Positions 8,448 to 18,470 of a stretch of DNA of 64,000 nucleotides are shown one piece after another. Source of the stretch: SAR324 cluster bacterium (GTDB taxonomy: Bacteria; SAR324; NAC60-12); NCBI GenBank assembly GCA_028281495.1, contig JANQJU010000060.1, forward strand, positions 62,001-126,000, in the 5' to 3' direction. The translations under genes and the position numbers were made by a program. The notes beneath the pieces are model-generated. The model did no database searches. It was given only the letters and a program-made list of their open reading frames with translations, and was not told the DNA's origin. The number at the start of each line of letters is the position of its first letter. The stretch's first letter is position 1.

Positions 8448-9614
8448 TCACGCTTTTTCTTCGAACACCTGTTCAATAGTGTCAGCCATCAAAAGCCGTT
8501 CTGCGATACGGGCCAACGCGATTTCATCGGCCTGACGAATCGTTGCCTCATACGGTTCTGCAACCTCATGAAATTTGAACTGCATCTGTTTTAACAACAA
8601 TTCGACTTGCCCAGCACTTCGTCCCTCTTGAATCCCCTTTTCGATCCCTTTTTCGATCCCTTTTTCGATCCCTTTTTCGATCCCTTTTTCGATCCCTTTT
8701 TCCATTCCCTCTTCGATCCCTTTTTCCGTCCCCTCTTTTATTGCCTTAACAACAGCGGGGTGGTCGCTGAGATCGTTGGCGACAAAATCGAAGGGCAATT
8801 GGCGGATTGTCCGCGCTACGAAAGCTTTGCCTTCGTCCATCAATATTTCGGAAGTCAATTCTTCAAGTTCTGCTTCGGTCATGAGTTTTTCTCCAGGAAA
8901 TAGTTTTTGTTTTAATCCAGACACTTGCCAATACAGTTTATCCGGGATGTGGCCGAGTTTGCCATGCTCCACCATTTCAAAAGCTTTTCGCTGCTCGGCG
9001 ACACGACTTGCAAATAGTTTGAAAGTTGCGTTGTGGGGCGCATCAGACAGTTTATTCAAATCGATGAAACCAATGGGGTTCATCTCAAAATGATCGCTGA
9101 AATAGACTCCTGGCTTTTGGGCAGGGCGATACCCCAAGTTCTCAAGGGTCTCAGGTTGCGGAGATTGGCTGCTGACCAAGAACGAAGCTAACGCATCGCC
9201 TTCCAACTTTCGGATCTCTTTATACATTGTATCATACGCCAAGGTTTTCATGAAAGCTTTGGGGTTGGCCGATTCGGTGTATTTGAATTCAATCAACACA
9301 TGAGCGACCGAGGTGTCGCGAATACCATCGGGGAGCTTTGCATGTTGTGGTACGGTCCATTGTTTGGAACTACTGCTCAACAAGAGCAGGTCCATTTCCA
9401 AAGGCTCGCTGGACAGAGGGACATCTTTGTTGACTGTAACTTGGACTGATTCCAGCAGCTCCTCCAACATGTTTCCAAAGAGCCGATGCCATTTGGTTCG
9501 AGGGTACCAAATCCGACTTGCGATCTCCTTGGATACATCTTTGGAACTATCCTGGGATACGTCCTTGGGTTCTTTCTGGACTCCATCTTGGTTTGCTCCT
9601 GTTGGGTTCGCCAT
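8448..9614 (-). CDS. Rpn/PD-(D/E)XK nuclease-like protein with EKGI repeats
   Basis: 388 residues, ATG at 9614. Residues about 30-250 resemble Rpn-type PD-(D/E)XK proteins (putative transposase or recombination-promoting nuclease): an acidic EMDLLLL segment followed by LIEFKYTES, the usual D...ExK metal site. Residues about 290-325 are a run of four-residue repeats (EKGI), common in this family, followed by a helical tail (QVELLLKQMQ ... LLMADTIEQVFE) like the C-terminal regions of cyanobacterial members. It stands alone. The low-complexity run is coded by near-identical 12-bp units, so its length could change by slippage without changing frame. DNA-mobilising function is family inference. 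Confidence 0.8.
   Translation of the reverse strand: MANPTGANQDGVQKEPKDVSQDSSKDVSKEIASRIWYPRTKWHRLFGNMLEELLESVQVTVNKDVPLSSEPLEMDLLLLSSSSKQWTVPQHAKLPDGIRDTSVAHVLIEFKYTESANPKAFMKTLAYDTMYKEIRKLEGDALASFLVSSQSPQPETLENLGYRPAQKPGVYFSDHFEMNPIGFIDLNKLSDAPHNATFKLFASRVAEQRKAFEMVEHGKLGHIPDKLYWQVSGLKQKLFPGEKLMTEAELEELTSEILMDEGKAFVARTIRQLPFDFVANDLSDHPAVVKAIKEGTEKGIEEGMEKGIEKGIEKGIEKGIEKGIEKGIQEGRSAGQVELLLKQMQFKFHEVAEPYEATIRQADEIALARIAERLLMADTIEQVFEEKA
8634..8729 (-). repeat. 12-bp coding repeat array (about eight units) in the Rpn-like gene
   Basis: Eight consecutive 12-bp units of the type CCCTTTTTCGAT (plus strand); the central ones are identical and the outer ones have one to four changes. Each encodes Glu/Met-Lys-Gly-Ile. 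The near-identity of synonymous positions shows recent expansion or active homogenisation. Confidence 0.92.
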
Positions 9615-9925
9615 AAAATCCTATACTGAAAAACTGGGATTGCGACAGTTTTTGTAAACGTGTTTGTGAATGCCTTCGTGGCCAAGCGATTTGATTTTTA
9701 AGCATCAGCATACCTTAATAAAAATCGGATTATCAGAGTGAACCATTTCACGAAATATTGAATAGAGTGTCGTATGAAAAACCAATTCTTCCCAAAATGC
9801 CAAATAAGGAGAAGCTGAGTAAGTCGTTGGGCCGAATCGCCCTGCACTTGATGAAGACAGTGTTTCAGGATATCGTCATAAAAACTTCAATTTCTATTGG
9901 TTTACCATAATTGGTGAGGTTCAAA
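9615..9925. other. Divergent intergenic region
   Basis: 311 bp between the divergently transcribed Rpn-like and serine hydrolase genes. Promoters for both must lie here, but no strong consensus box, hairpin or ORF is evident. Confidence 0.4.
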
Positions 9926-11332
9926 ATGATTCGACAAATTGGGTATCGCATGGCTTGGTTTGCAGCGATAACGTTCATTGTCTTTTTTCTGTTCACGGGA
10001 GTTCAAAACGCGAACCCGTCGATGGAGTACCCAGAAGAGTCCTGGCATAGACCCTCTTCAGCAGAAAGTGTGGGTTGGTCCACTTCTGAGTTAGAAAAGG
10101 CGGTAGAATTCACAAAACGAACGGGGTTTACAGCATTGGCTGTGGTTTACGACGGAAAACTTCTGGTGGATTGGGGGGAAGTGACGGACAAAAAAGTGGT
10201 GGGATCCGTTAGAAAAAGCTTTCTCAATGCGTTGTATGGCATTCACGTGAAAGAAGGAACCATTGATCTAAAACGCACGCTGGCAGAATTGGATATCGAT
10301 GATCTTGACCCGCTGAGTAGCGAGGAAAAAGAGGCTCGCATTGTGGATTTGCTGAAATCCAGATCCGGAGTGTATCACGAAGCTGGTTCCGAATCCCCCC
10401 AGATGAGAGCAAAGCGACCTGCCCGCGGTAGCCATCCTCCGAATACCTTCTGGTACTACAACAATTGGGACTTCAACGCTTTAGGAACCATTTTTGAACG
10501 TGAAACCCAAACCAAAATCTTTGAAGCGTTTTATCAGCGCATCGCGATACCGTTACAGATGGAACATTTTCAAGTGGAAGATGGCTATTACCAATTATCA
10601 AGGAGACGTTCGATTCATCCGGCCTACCATTTTAAGATGTCCGTTCTCGATATGGCTCGTTTTGGTCTGCTGTATTTGCGAAACGGACAATGGAAAGATC
10701 AGCAGCTCCTTTCCAAAGACTGGATTGAAGAAAGCACAACCTCTTATTCTTCCGCTAATCCCGGAGTGGGTTATGGATATCTCTGGTGGATTTGGACGGA
10801 TAAGCCGTTTCAATCGTATGGAATGTATTCGGCCACTGGATCAGGAGGACGCCATGTGATCGCGATTTTGCCTGCCTTGAAACTGGTAATTGTGCATCGC
10901 GCAGAAAAATCGATCCACTTTCGATGCAGAAATCAGTTGATTGAGAGCGTTATCCAAGCAAGTCCTGATTTCGATCCAGGATCTATCGAAGCTCCCCAAA
11001 CAACCTCCATCCAATATAAGCGACTCGATCCCCAAGAATTACGTGCTGAACTCACAGGCAATACGTTTTACAATCAAGGTTTCTACAATTACATGGCATC
11101 CGATGGGAAAATATACGGAAAGGGAAACAATCAATCCGATGTAGGAGAATGGTACGTTTCAGAAGAAAATGGTGGTGAGTTTTGCAGGAAATGGAGCAAG
11201 TGGGACAACAATGCTCTGCGTTGTTATCCCTGGAGTCAACACGAAGACTCATTCAAGCTCGATTTCACTTGGCAGTGCAGCCACTCATTTTTGAAACGTG
11301 TCAAAGGTAATCCCGAAGAGGCCGATCGATAA
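9926..11332 (+). CDS. Secreted or membrane-anchored beta-lactamase-family serine hydrolase
   Basis: 468 residues from ATG 9926, chosen because GTGAGG lies six bases upstream; an in-frame TTG at 9911 adds five residues without a better ribosome site. The first ~30 residues are a signal peptide or anchor (FAAITFIVFFLFTG). The core has the serine beta-lactamase/esterase signature: S94-V-R-K97 as SxxK and Y178-N-N180 as YxN; GSGGRHV near 310 occupies the usual KTG strand. Class C-like family members are esterases, D-peptidases or transpeptidase relatives, so the substrate is open. The last ~85 residues form a small separate domain (GNTFYNQGFYNYM, GEWYVSEENG, three cysteines) resembling secreted DUF995-type modules. 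Monocistronic. Confidence 0.85.
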   Translation: MIRQIGYRMAWFAAITFIVFFLFTGVQNANPSMEYPEESWHRPSSAESVGWSTSELEKAVEFTKRTGFTALAVVYDGKLLVDWGEVTDKKVVGSVRKSFLNALYGIHVKEGTIDLKRTLAELDIDDLDPLSSEEKEARIVDLLKSRSGVYHEAGSESPQMRAKRPARGSHPPNTFWYYNNWDFNALGTIFERETQTKIFEAFYQRIAIPLQMEHFQVEDGYYQLSRRRSIHPAYHFKMSVLDMARFGLLYLRNGQWKDQQLLSKDWIEESTTSYSSANPGVGYGYLWWIWTDKPFQSYGMYSATGSGGRHVIAILPALKLVIVHRAEKSIHFRCRNQLIESVIQASPDFDPGSIEAPQTTSIQYKRLDPQELRAELTGNTFYNQGFYNYMASDGKIYGKGNNQSDVGEWYVSEENGGEFCRKWSKWDNNALRCYPWSQHEDSFKLDFTWQCSHSFLKRVKGNPEEADR

Positions 11333-11552
11333 ATTTTCCACAAACTCTTCTCACACAAGACCGCTCTTGCGACTCAAGTGATATCTTGGAATTGTGTTTC
11401 TAACGATATTCTAACAGTCTGATAAGCTCTTTAATTTCAATTCATTAAATCAAAAAAGATCGAATTAGATAGCCTCTGTCGTTTGGTATGCTTTCTGAAG
11501 AAAGGGGATAGCCCCCTCTTTTCATCCAAAAACCTTTCCTTATGGAGGAACT

Positions 11553-14500
11553 ATGCATTCCAGCTCAGGTCGGTTATTTTTTTTTCGTTTAGTTGAATTG
11601 TTTTCTGTTGTTTTCTGTTTGTTCATGGTGGGGGGAATCCCCTCCGTTTTTGCCACAACCGAAGTGCCTGGTCGTATCAAAGGCAGTCTGAGTGTGAGTG
11701 CGAGCGGAGGCGCGCTGTACCGCATACCGATTGATGTGCCACCTGGAACTGCGGGGTTGGAACCCGAGTTGTCCCTTTTGTACAATAGCCAAAATCGGTA
11801 CGGGATGATGGGGATGGGATGGAACCTCAACGGCATTTCGTCGATCATCCGATGTCCGCAGACATTGGCTCAAGATGGAGTTTCGCATAGCATTCAATTC
11901 AATCAAGAAGATCGATTTTGTTTAGACGGGGCTCGGTTGGTTCTTGACACGGCCGTCTATAGTGCAGAACCGGGTGGACCCGGAGGGCACCTCAAAGAAT
12001 ACGGGGAAGATTGGGCTACCTATCGATTGGAAAAAGGCTCATGGACGAAGGTGATTTCTCATGGAACCTGCGGCACCGGACCGTGTTCTTTCATTGCGTA
12101 TTTGCCTGATGGCACTCAAATCGAATACGGCACAACCGATGATTCCCGGATCGAGGTGCCTGGGCGCCTTGATGTGATGGTATGGACCGCTCATAAAATC
12201 CAAGACGCTCAAGGCAATTACCAACGTTTCTCCTACGACGAGAACCTGGAAACGGGAGAGCACACACCGGTTCGTATCGAATACACCGGAAATGATCAGG
12301 GAAATCTTTCCCCTCAACGTAGTGTGGAATTCACCTACGAAACTGGCCCCGAGCGAGTTGCCTATTTAGGAGGGGCGTTGCTGAAGAAATCGCAGCTATT
12401 GAAATGGATTAAAACCTATGTTGAGGGGCATCTTGTCCTCAGTTATTACCTCACCTATGAAGAAGAATTTGTGACCCACCAACAGATTCTCACGCAAATC
12501 CAAAAATGCAACACCCGTTGGGATTGCTTAACTCCCACCGTTTTTGAATGGAACCAACAAGGCGGTCTTGGATTCGAAGAAACCGACAGCCACACCTACG
12601 ATTTTGGTATCGACAATGGAAAATACACTCACCTGATTGCCGACATCAATGGAGACGGTCGCTCCGATATGGTTCGTTTGAGCACGGAATCTGATCAAGG
12701 TTGGGTGGGTTTAGGGCAATCGGATGGAACCTTTGATACATGGACTCACACGATTACACAGGGCCAAGCCAACGATACCCATCACCATCAAATCGCTGAT
12801 ATCAATGGAGACGGACGCTCCGATTTGATTCAATTTGATAAAGAAGGAATGCATGCCTGGATCGCGCTAGGACAACACGATGGATTTCTTAATCTATGGG
12901 ATCATACAACGATGTTGAGTTCGCACCCTTTGGATCCTCCCGCAGCGGATGCCCCACCACTTCGCCTCCATTTCTTTGCTGATGTGAATGCCGATGGTCG
13001 TGTCGACCTCATCAAGTTCGATCGCCAATCGAACCAAGGTTGGGTAGGTCTTGGTCAATCGGATGGTTCCATTCAAGTATGGACTCATACGCTGTCTTTT
13101 GATCATGACGCCTCACATTACGATCGATATTTCGTGGATGTCAACGGAGATGGACGCTCCGATTTAGTCCAAATGGAAAAAGACGGACAAACCGGCTGGA
13201 TAGGGCTGGCTCAACCCGATGGAAACTTCCACACATGGGATCAAACGCTTTCGTTCGACTATAATAACAAAGGGTATATTCATCAGTTTGCAGACGTCAA
13301 CGGCGATGGTTTTATTGATTTCATCCGATACTTTGACATCAACAATGCCGATGAAAACGGTCTGACGTTGCAAACCGGACAAAATGGTTACGGATGGATT
13401 GGCTTAGGAAAAGGCGATGGGACATTCGAAATGTGGACTCATGATCTTCCCCAAATCATTGAAGACAGCTCCGTGATGGTTTTTCCAGAAACCACCTTAG
13501 TGAAGAACTACTTCGTGGATGTCAATTCGGATGGGCGTTCCGATTTTCTTAGTATTTTTTCAGGAGGAACGGAGCTACCCGATCACGATGTGTTGTTGTT
13601 CATTCGGCTGGCGGAGCGGGATGGATCGATTTCCGAAACCAAGAGCCATCGGATCATCGGAGCGAATAACAAGCTCGCCCATTATTTTGTTGATGTGGAT
13701 GGCAACGGAATAATCGACTACCTGCAACTGAAAGTAGACGGTGATGAAGGATCGTATCGATTCAATCGGAACAACTTTCAGAATCATATTGTTCAGATCA
13801 CCGATGGCTTGGGAGGGGGCGGTTCTTTTGATTACAAACCGCTCACCGATGATTCAGTTTACACAAAACACGATGATGCCATTTATCCAGAGGTGGATAA
13901 ACAGAACTCCCTATATGTGGTTTCTGAGCATTCGATTCAGGGTGGACGGGGCGAACAGTATCGATTTCAGCATCACTATGAAGGCGCAAAAATCAATGTG
14001 CTGGGAAGAGGTTGGCTGGGGTTTCAAAATATCTCGGTTAAGGATTTACAATCGAATCTCACTCAGGTCACGACCTACCACCAAACCTATCCACTCACCG
14101 GCAAGATCCTCTCCCACGAAGTTTTAGGAGAATTCAATGAAACTTTAAAAAGGACCGACTCCCTATGGGATGCCACGACCTTTATGGGAGTGGCCCATGT
14201 CTTAAAACGAGAAGAAAATCTTCACCATTACACCGATGGCATTTTCAATTACACCTTCACTCGGCGGTATTCCTATGATGAGTTCGACAATGTATCGATG
14301 TTGGAGGACCTTGGCATCCTTTCCGATAGTTCAGACGATGTGATCACGTGTGTTCGATACAGCAGAGATCTCGTGGCGTGGCAGTTGAGCCACCCAATTG
14401 CAAGCAAGCAGGTCAACGATCCAACAGGTTGCTACAACCTTGAAACGTGGGATCCACATTACGATTTGTCGTTCCATCAGTTTGAATACGATTCCGAATA

Positions 14501-17500
14501 CAACCTCATTATCCAAAGAAGTCGGCTGGAAGGGGTACACACTTCACAATGGGTGGACACTCATTTCGAATATGATGAGTTTGGAAATACCATCTCTGTC
14601 ACCAATCCGCTGGGACACCAAGTCGTTCGAACCTACGATACCCATTTCCATACTTTCTTGGAGCACGAGACATCGAATCTCCATGCTGACACTCCATTGC
14701 TCAACAAAACCAAGTATGAACCGACGTTTGGCAATCAGATGTCGTCTACCGATGTCAACGATGTGAAAACCGCACGCGATTACGACGACTTTGGACGACT
14801 GATTGCGGTTTGGGGTCCCAATCTGAACGATGAAGTCGTTCTGTTGAAACATTACGATTATTTTGTAGACGAGCATGGTTTGGGAGTCACCGAACGATAC
14901 CGCACCCAATGGAAGGACGACAATACAGACCATTGGGCTTGGACCACAAAATATCAGGATGCCCTGGGGCGTATCTATCGCACTCAATCAACCGGTCCAC
15001 AACTAGGAGTGGAGATCATTCAAGAGCGTGAGTTTGATTCGCAAGGTCGACTCTGGAAAGAGTCGCTTCCTTATTTCACAGGGGACACGCCACAATACAC
15101 AATCCGTGATTACGACCAACACAACCATCTCAAACGAGTCACCCTACCCGATGGTTCTTTTGAAGAGTACACCTACTCGCTGTTAGACCTAAAGGTGACC
15201 ACACACCGACCGTCTCCTTCTGAAACTTACCATCACCCTACGACTGTGGAGACCACCCAATACATGAACTCTCGTGGTCAAGTGATCCGCAAGGTTTTGG
15301 CGGATGGCAGTGAGATTCACTACACCTACGACCGCCTGGGGCGATTGCTTTCGTCAACCGACGCCTTGGGAGGGGTGACGTCTTACACTTATGATTCCCT
15401 GGGTCGTCTCCTGGAAAATCACACTCCGGAGCGCGGACTCACCACGATGATCTATGATGAGGTAGGGCAATTGTTGTCTCGTCGAGACGCCAAAGGACAG
15501 TACATTGAGTTCACCTACGATGCGATTGGACGTCAAGAGAATGTGACCCATCGAACCAGCGACGGTACGATCGAACGAGAAATCCATTTTATTTACGACG
15601 ACCCCAACCTCGAGTACTCACTCGGTCGGCTATCGCGCGTGGAGATGCCTTATGCGGACGCGAGTTACGAATACGAGTACGACAAGTCGGGGAATGTGAA
15701 GCATCAAGAAATTCATATGGGTGGGCAAAACTACAACTTTCACTTCATTCACGATCCACTCAATCGGATTGCAGTGATGAATTATCCAGACGGTTCGGAA
15801 CTGCGTCACAAGTACACTGCATCAGGTCATTTGGCTGACGTGGGCCTGAAAGATTCGAGACACGAATCGCACGGGGTGAAAGAGTTCGCAGGTTATCGGG
15901 ATTTCAACGCGCTAGGACAGTTCACCAGTCTCCATTATGGGAACGGAGTGTCCACGACCCGCGATTTTGATGAAATGGGACGATTGATTTCGTCCACAAT
16001 TTCGGGTCCGCAAGGCACGCTCATGGCCAATCAATACACGTGGAATCAAGCCAACAAGCTTTTGCAAATTGATGATCAAATCGTTCCCAATCATAGTCAA
16101 ACCTTCACCTACCATCTGTCGGGGCAATTGCACACCGCGTCAGGACCGTATCTTGAGAAAACTTACGAGTACGATCCTTCAGGAAATCTCAACCGGTTGA
16201 CACAAGGCGAAGAAACGCAGCACTACGAGTACGATCCAGTCAAGTGGCATCAAATGATATCGGCGATCTCAGATGAACCTGCGGCCGGGAATCAATTTTC
16301 CTTTCATTACGATGAAAATGGCAATCTGGCACAGAAGCTATCGAACCAATCCACCATTGATTATTTGTACAACGTGGACAATCAGCTCATGGAGGTTCGG
16401 AACGAATCCGGGACGATTGCTCTTTATGAGTATGATGCCTTTGGGCGAAGGATTCGGAAGAGTGAATCCAATGGCAACACCACACATTACATTGCTCCCA
16501 GTTTCGAGGTCACCGAGTATCACGATAAAACAATTCAAACCAAATATGTCTTCGGAGCGACAGGAGCTATTGCGGCGGTCACAGACATCTTTGATGCCAC
16601 CTATTTGATCGGTTTTATGGGCTTCAGTTCGCTTTTTGTTTTCGGATTCCTCTTTGGGTTGCCTAGCGTGCGGTCTGTAGCGTTTCAGGTGGAAACCACG
16701 GACTTTCTAAAGCGCCATCCTCAGCAAAAATGGATGATCCCATTGTTGCTGACGATCTTCACGTTCACGAATATCATTCCAAGTCCGGTTGTGGCTGCGG
16801 CCACAATGAACCCTTATGGACCCGGATCGCCTGACGTCGGCATCCAATACTTTCATCAGAATCATATATTGAGCACCGCGTTGGTCACGGATGCAACCGG
16901 AGCGGAACTAAGCCGGATGGTTTACGAACCCTTTGGTTCCATCGAGCGCGAACAAAGCAGTGGTCCCGACGATTTTCGAGCAAAATTCACGGGCAAAGAA
17001 TACGATCATGATTCAGCTATTTATTACTTTGGTTCCCGCTATTACGATCCCACCATTGGAAGATTCTTAACACCAGACCCAGCATGGCAATACCAGAGTC
17101 CCTATGTTTACGGCTTTGATGATCCTCAAAGTGGTGTGGACCCTGACGGAGAATTCTTTTTCATCATCCTTGCGGTAGTCGTTGGAGCTTACACGGGGGC
17201 GTCGATGTTGAATCATGATCCCAATCCAGCCCATTGGAACTGGAAATCCGGAAAAACCTGGGCAGGACTTGTTGGAGGTGCCGCCATTGGCGCTGCGGGT
17301 GGCGTTGCTGGAGAATTGGTGGCTCAGTCGGGAATGGGGATGGTCGGAACCCTTGCAGCCGAAGGGACCATCAGCGGTATGGAAAACGCTGCGTTCACGG
17401 CGATGGATGGAGGGAACTTTGAAGACATTGGAAAGTCTTTTGCGAGTGGAGCTTTGTTCGGAGCCGCGCTTGGTGCGGGAACCCGTGCCATGGGGGCTGG

Positions 17501-18470
17501 GTTTCAAGCAGGACGCAAAGCGCTTTCTCGTGGAATGACGGAAGCCGCTGAAGAAGCCGAAGAAACCAGCACTTTGGCTGAAGCCTGTTACACCAGTTTT
17601 GTGGAAGGCACGCCGGTTTTAAGCGAATCCGGGCTGAAACCCATAGAGTCTCTCCAAGTAGGCGACCGTGTGTGGACTTACGATGAGGCCACTCAGCAAA
17701 TGGATTTGAAGCCGATTGAGCGTCTTTACACTCGGGTGGCTCCTGATTCACTCGAAATCCAGTTCGGTGAGCAAATTGTGGAAACCACAAGCAACCACGA
17801 ATTCTGGACAGACCAGAATCAATGGGTTGCTGCCGATAATTTGAAAGTGGGGGATGCCGTCCTCAGCTTTGATGGAGGGTATGGCCGGATTGAAAACATC
17901 CGAATCCTAGAAGGCAGCACACGCGTTTTCAATTTTGAAGTGGCGGACAATCCCAACTACTTCGTTTCTCAAGAAGAAGTGCTGGCTCACAATTGTCGGC
18001 CACTTCAAACACGCGCTGGTTCGAAAAGAGCGGCTCGGGGTGATGTAAGTCATCACAACATTGTAGACGGCAGTCGGATCAAAAAAGGGGTGATCCGTTA
18101 TGCCGATGGAAGCACCGACGAATTTTACACATTACGCCCTGGCGGCCATGCGGATGCATCAATCAAGGCACGCAGCACGGCTCAGCATTTCACCGCCCGC
18201 GAAAAGCAATCTATCAGTAGAATTGGAAAGAAAACCGGTTGTCATTCCTGTGGGAGACGAAAATCCGGTTATCCCAATCCCAATCACTTCACTCCTGATC
18301 ACCAACCGGTTTCAGGGCTTTACCGAGCCGTTCACGGTCGCGCACCGATCCGGCAAAGGCTGTATCCTCATTGTAAGCTCTGTTCCCGTCACCAAGGAAG
18401 AGTGACTGCAAAAGCGATTCGCATCTTTAAAAAAACAGGAGCGATTCCCAAGGGGGCGGTCGGCATTTGA
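11553..18470 (+). CDS. SpvB/TcB/RHS polymorphic toxin with FG-GAP repeats, internal membrane segment, HINT domain and HNH-type C-terminal toxin
   Basis: 2305 residues, ATG at 11553 after TATGGAGG. Order: Sec signal peptide (1-34); SpvB/TcB N-terminal domain (from 38; GSLSVSASGGALY, GMGWNLNG); FG-GAP/VCBS repeats about 359-717 (DINGDGRSD types); TcB middle region; RHS YD repeats about 905-1850; conserved RHS core FTGKEYD ... YYFGSRYYDPTIGRFLTPDP (1806-1845); glycine/alanine-rich stretch; HINT protease domain 2012-2148, starting at Cys2012 and ending AHNC. The tip (2149-2305) has CxxC (2230/2233), DHQP (2249-2252) and CxxC (2274/2277) with H2280, a zinc-supported HNH/His-Me-finger nuclease pattern. 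Two hydrophobic helices interrupt the RHS part at about 1682-1750. RHS shells enclose the toxin; the HINT domain should release it. No T6SS gene or recognisable immunity gene adjoins, and the signal peptide implies Sec export. Confidence 0.92.
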   Translation: MHSSSGRLFFFRLVELFSVVFCLFMVGGIPSVFATTEVPGRIKGSLSVSASGGALYRIPIDVPPGTAGLEPELSLLYNSQNRYGMMGMGWNLNGISSIIRCPQTLAQDGVSHSIQFNQEDRFCLDGARLVLDTAVYSAEPGGPGGHLKEYGEDWATYRLEKGSWTKVISHGTCGTGPCSFIAYLPDGTQIEYGTTDDSRIEVPGRLDVMVWTAHKIQDAQGNYQRFSYDENLETGEHTPVRIEYTGNDQGNLSPQRSVEFTYETGPERVAYLGGALLKKSQLLKWIKTYVEGHLVLSYYLTYEEEFVTHQQILTQIQKCNTRWDCLTPTVFEWNQQGGLGFEETDSHTYDFGIDNGKYTHLIADINGDGRSDMVRLSTESDQGWVGLGQSDGTFDTWTHTITQGQANDTHHHQIADINGDGRSDLIQFDKEGMHAWIALGQHDGFLNLWDHTTMLSSHPLDPPAADAPPLRLHFFADVNADGRVDLIKFDRQSNQGWVGLGQSDGSIQVWTHTLSFDHDASHYDRYFVDVNGDGRSDLVQMEKDGQTGWIGLAQPDGNFHTWDQTLSFDYNNKGYIHQFADVNGDGFIDFIRYFDINNADENGLTLQTGQNGYGWIGLGKGDGTFEMWTHDLPQIIEDSSVMVFPETTLVKNYFVDVNSDGRSDFLSIFSGGTELPDHDVLLFIRLAERDGSISETKSHRIIGANNKLAHYFVDVDGNGIIDYLQLKVDGDEGSYRFNRNNFQNHIVQITDGLGGGGSFDYKPLTDDSVYTKHDDAIYPEVDKQNSLYVVSEHSIQGGRGEQYRFQHHYEGAKINVLGRGWLGFQNISVKDLQSNLTQVTTYHQTYPLTGKILSHEVLGEFNETLKRTDSLWDATTFMGVAHVLKREENLHHYTDGIFNYTFTRRYSYDEFDNVSMLEDLGILSDSSDDVITCVRYSRDLVAWQLSHPIASKQVNDPTGCYNLETWDPHYDLSFHQFEYDSEYNLIIQRSRLEGVHTSQWVDTHFEYDEFGNTISVTNPLGHQVVRTYDTHFHTFLEHETSNLHADTPLLNKTKYEPTFGNQMSSTDVNDVKTARDYDDFGRLIAVWGPNLNDEVVLLKHYDYFVDEHGLGVTERYRTQWKDDNTDHWAWTTKYQDALGRIYRTQSTGPQLGVEIIQEREFDSQGRLWKESLPYFTGDTPQYTIRDYDQHNHLKRVTLPDGSFEEYTYSLLDLKVTTHRPSPSETYHHPTTVETTQYMNSRGQVIRKVLADGSEIHYTYDRLGRLLSSTDALGGVTSYTYDSLGRLLENHTPERGLTTMIYDEVGQLLSRRDAKGQYIEFTYDAIGRQENVTHRTSDGTIEREIHFIYDDPNLEYSLGRLSRVEMPYADASYEYEYDKSGNVKHQEIHMGGQNYNFHFIHDPLNRIAVMNYPDGSELRHKYTASGHLADVGLKDSRHESHGVKEFAGYRDFNALGQFTSLHYGNGVSTTRDFDEMGRLISSTISGPQGTLMANQYTWNQANKLLQIDDQIVPNHSQTFTYHLSGQLHTASGPYLEKTYEYDPSGNLNRLTQGEETQHYEYDPVKWHQMISAISDEPAAGNQFSFHYDENGNLAQKLSNQSTIDYLYNVDNQLMEVRNESGTIALYEYDAFGRRIRKSESNGNTTHYIAPSFEVTEYHDKTIQTKYVFGATGAIAAVTDIFDATYLIGFMGFSSLFVFGFLFGLPSVRSVAFQVETTDFLKRHPQQKWMIPLLLTIFTFTNIIPSPVVAAATMNPYGPGSPDVGIQYFHQNHILSTALVTDATGAELSRMVYEPFGSIEREQSSGPDDFRAKFTGKEYDHDSAIYYFGSRYYDPTIGRFLTPDPAWQYQSPYVYGFDDPQSGVDPDGEFFFIILAVVVGAYTGASMLNHDPNPAHWNWKSGKTWAGLVGGAAIGAAGGVAGELVAQSGMGMVGTLAAEGTISGMENAAFTAMDGGNFEDIGKSFASGALFGAALGAGTRAMGAGFQAGRKALSRGMTEAAEEAEETSTLAEACYTSFVEGTPVLSESGLKPIESLQVGDRVWTYDEATQQMDLKPIERLYTRVAPDSLEIQFGEQIVETTSNHEFWTDQNQWVAADNLKVGDAVLSFDGGYGRIENIRILEGSTRVFNFEVADNPNYFVSQEEVLAHNCRPLQTRAGSKRAARGDVSHHNIVDGSRIKKGVIRYADGSTDEFYTLRPGGHADASIKARSTAQHFTAREKQSISRIGKKTGCHSCGRRKSGYPNPNHFTPDHQPVSGLYRAVHGRAPIRQRLYPHCKLCSRHQGRVTAKAIRIFKKTGAIPKGAVGI

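Noticed and set aside
8607..8903. Antisense frame with FDPFFDPFF repeats
   Set aside because: It is only the other strand of the EKGI coding repeat.
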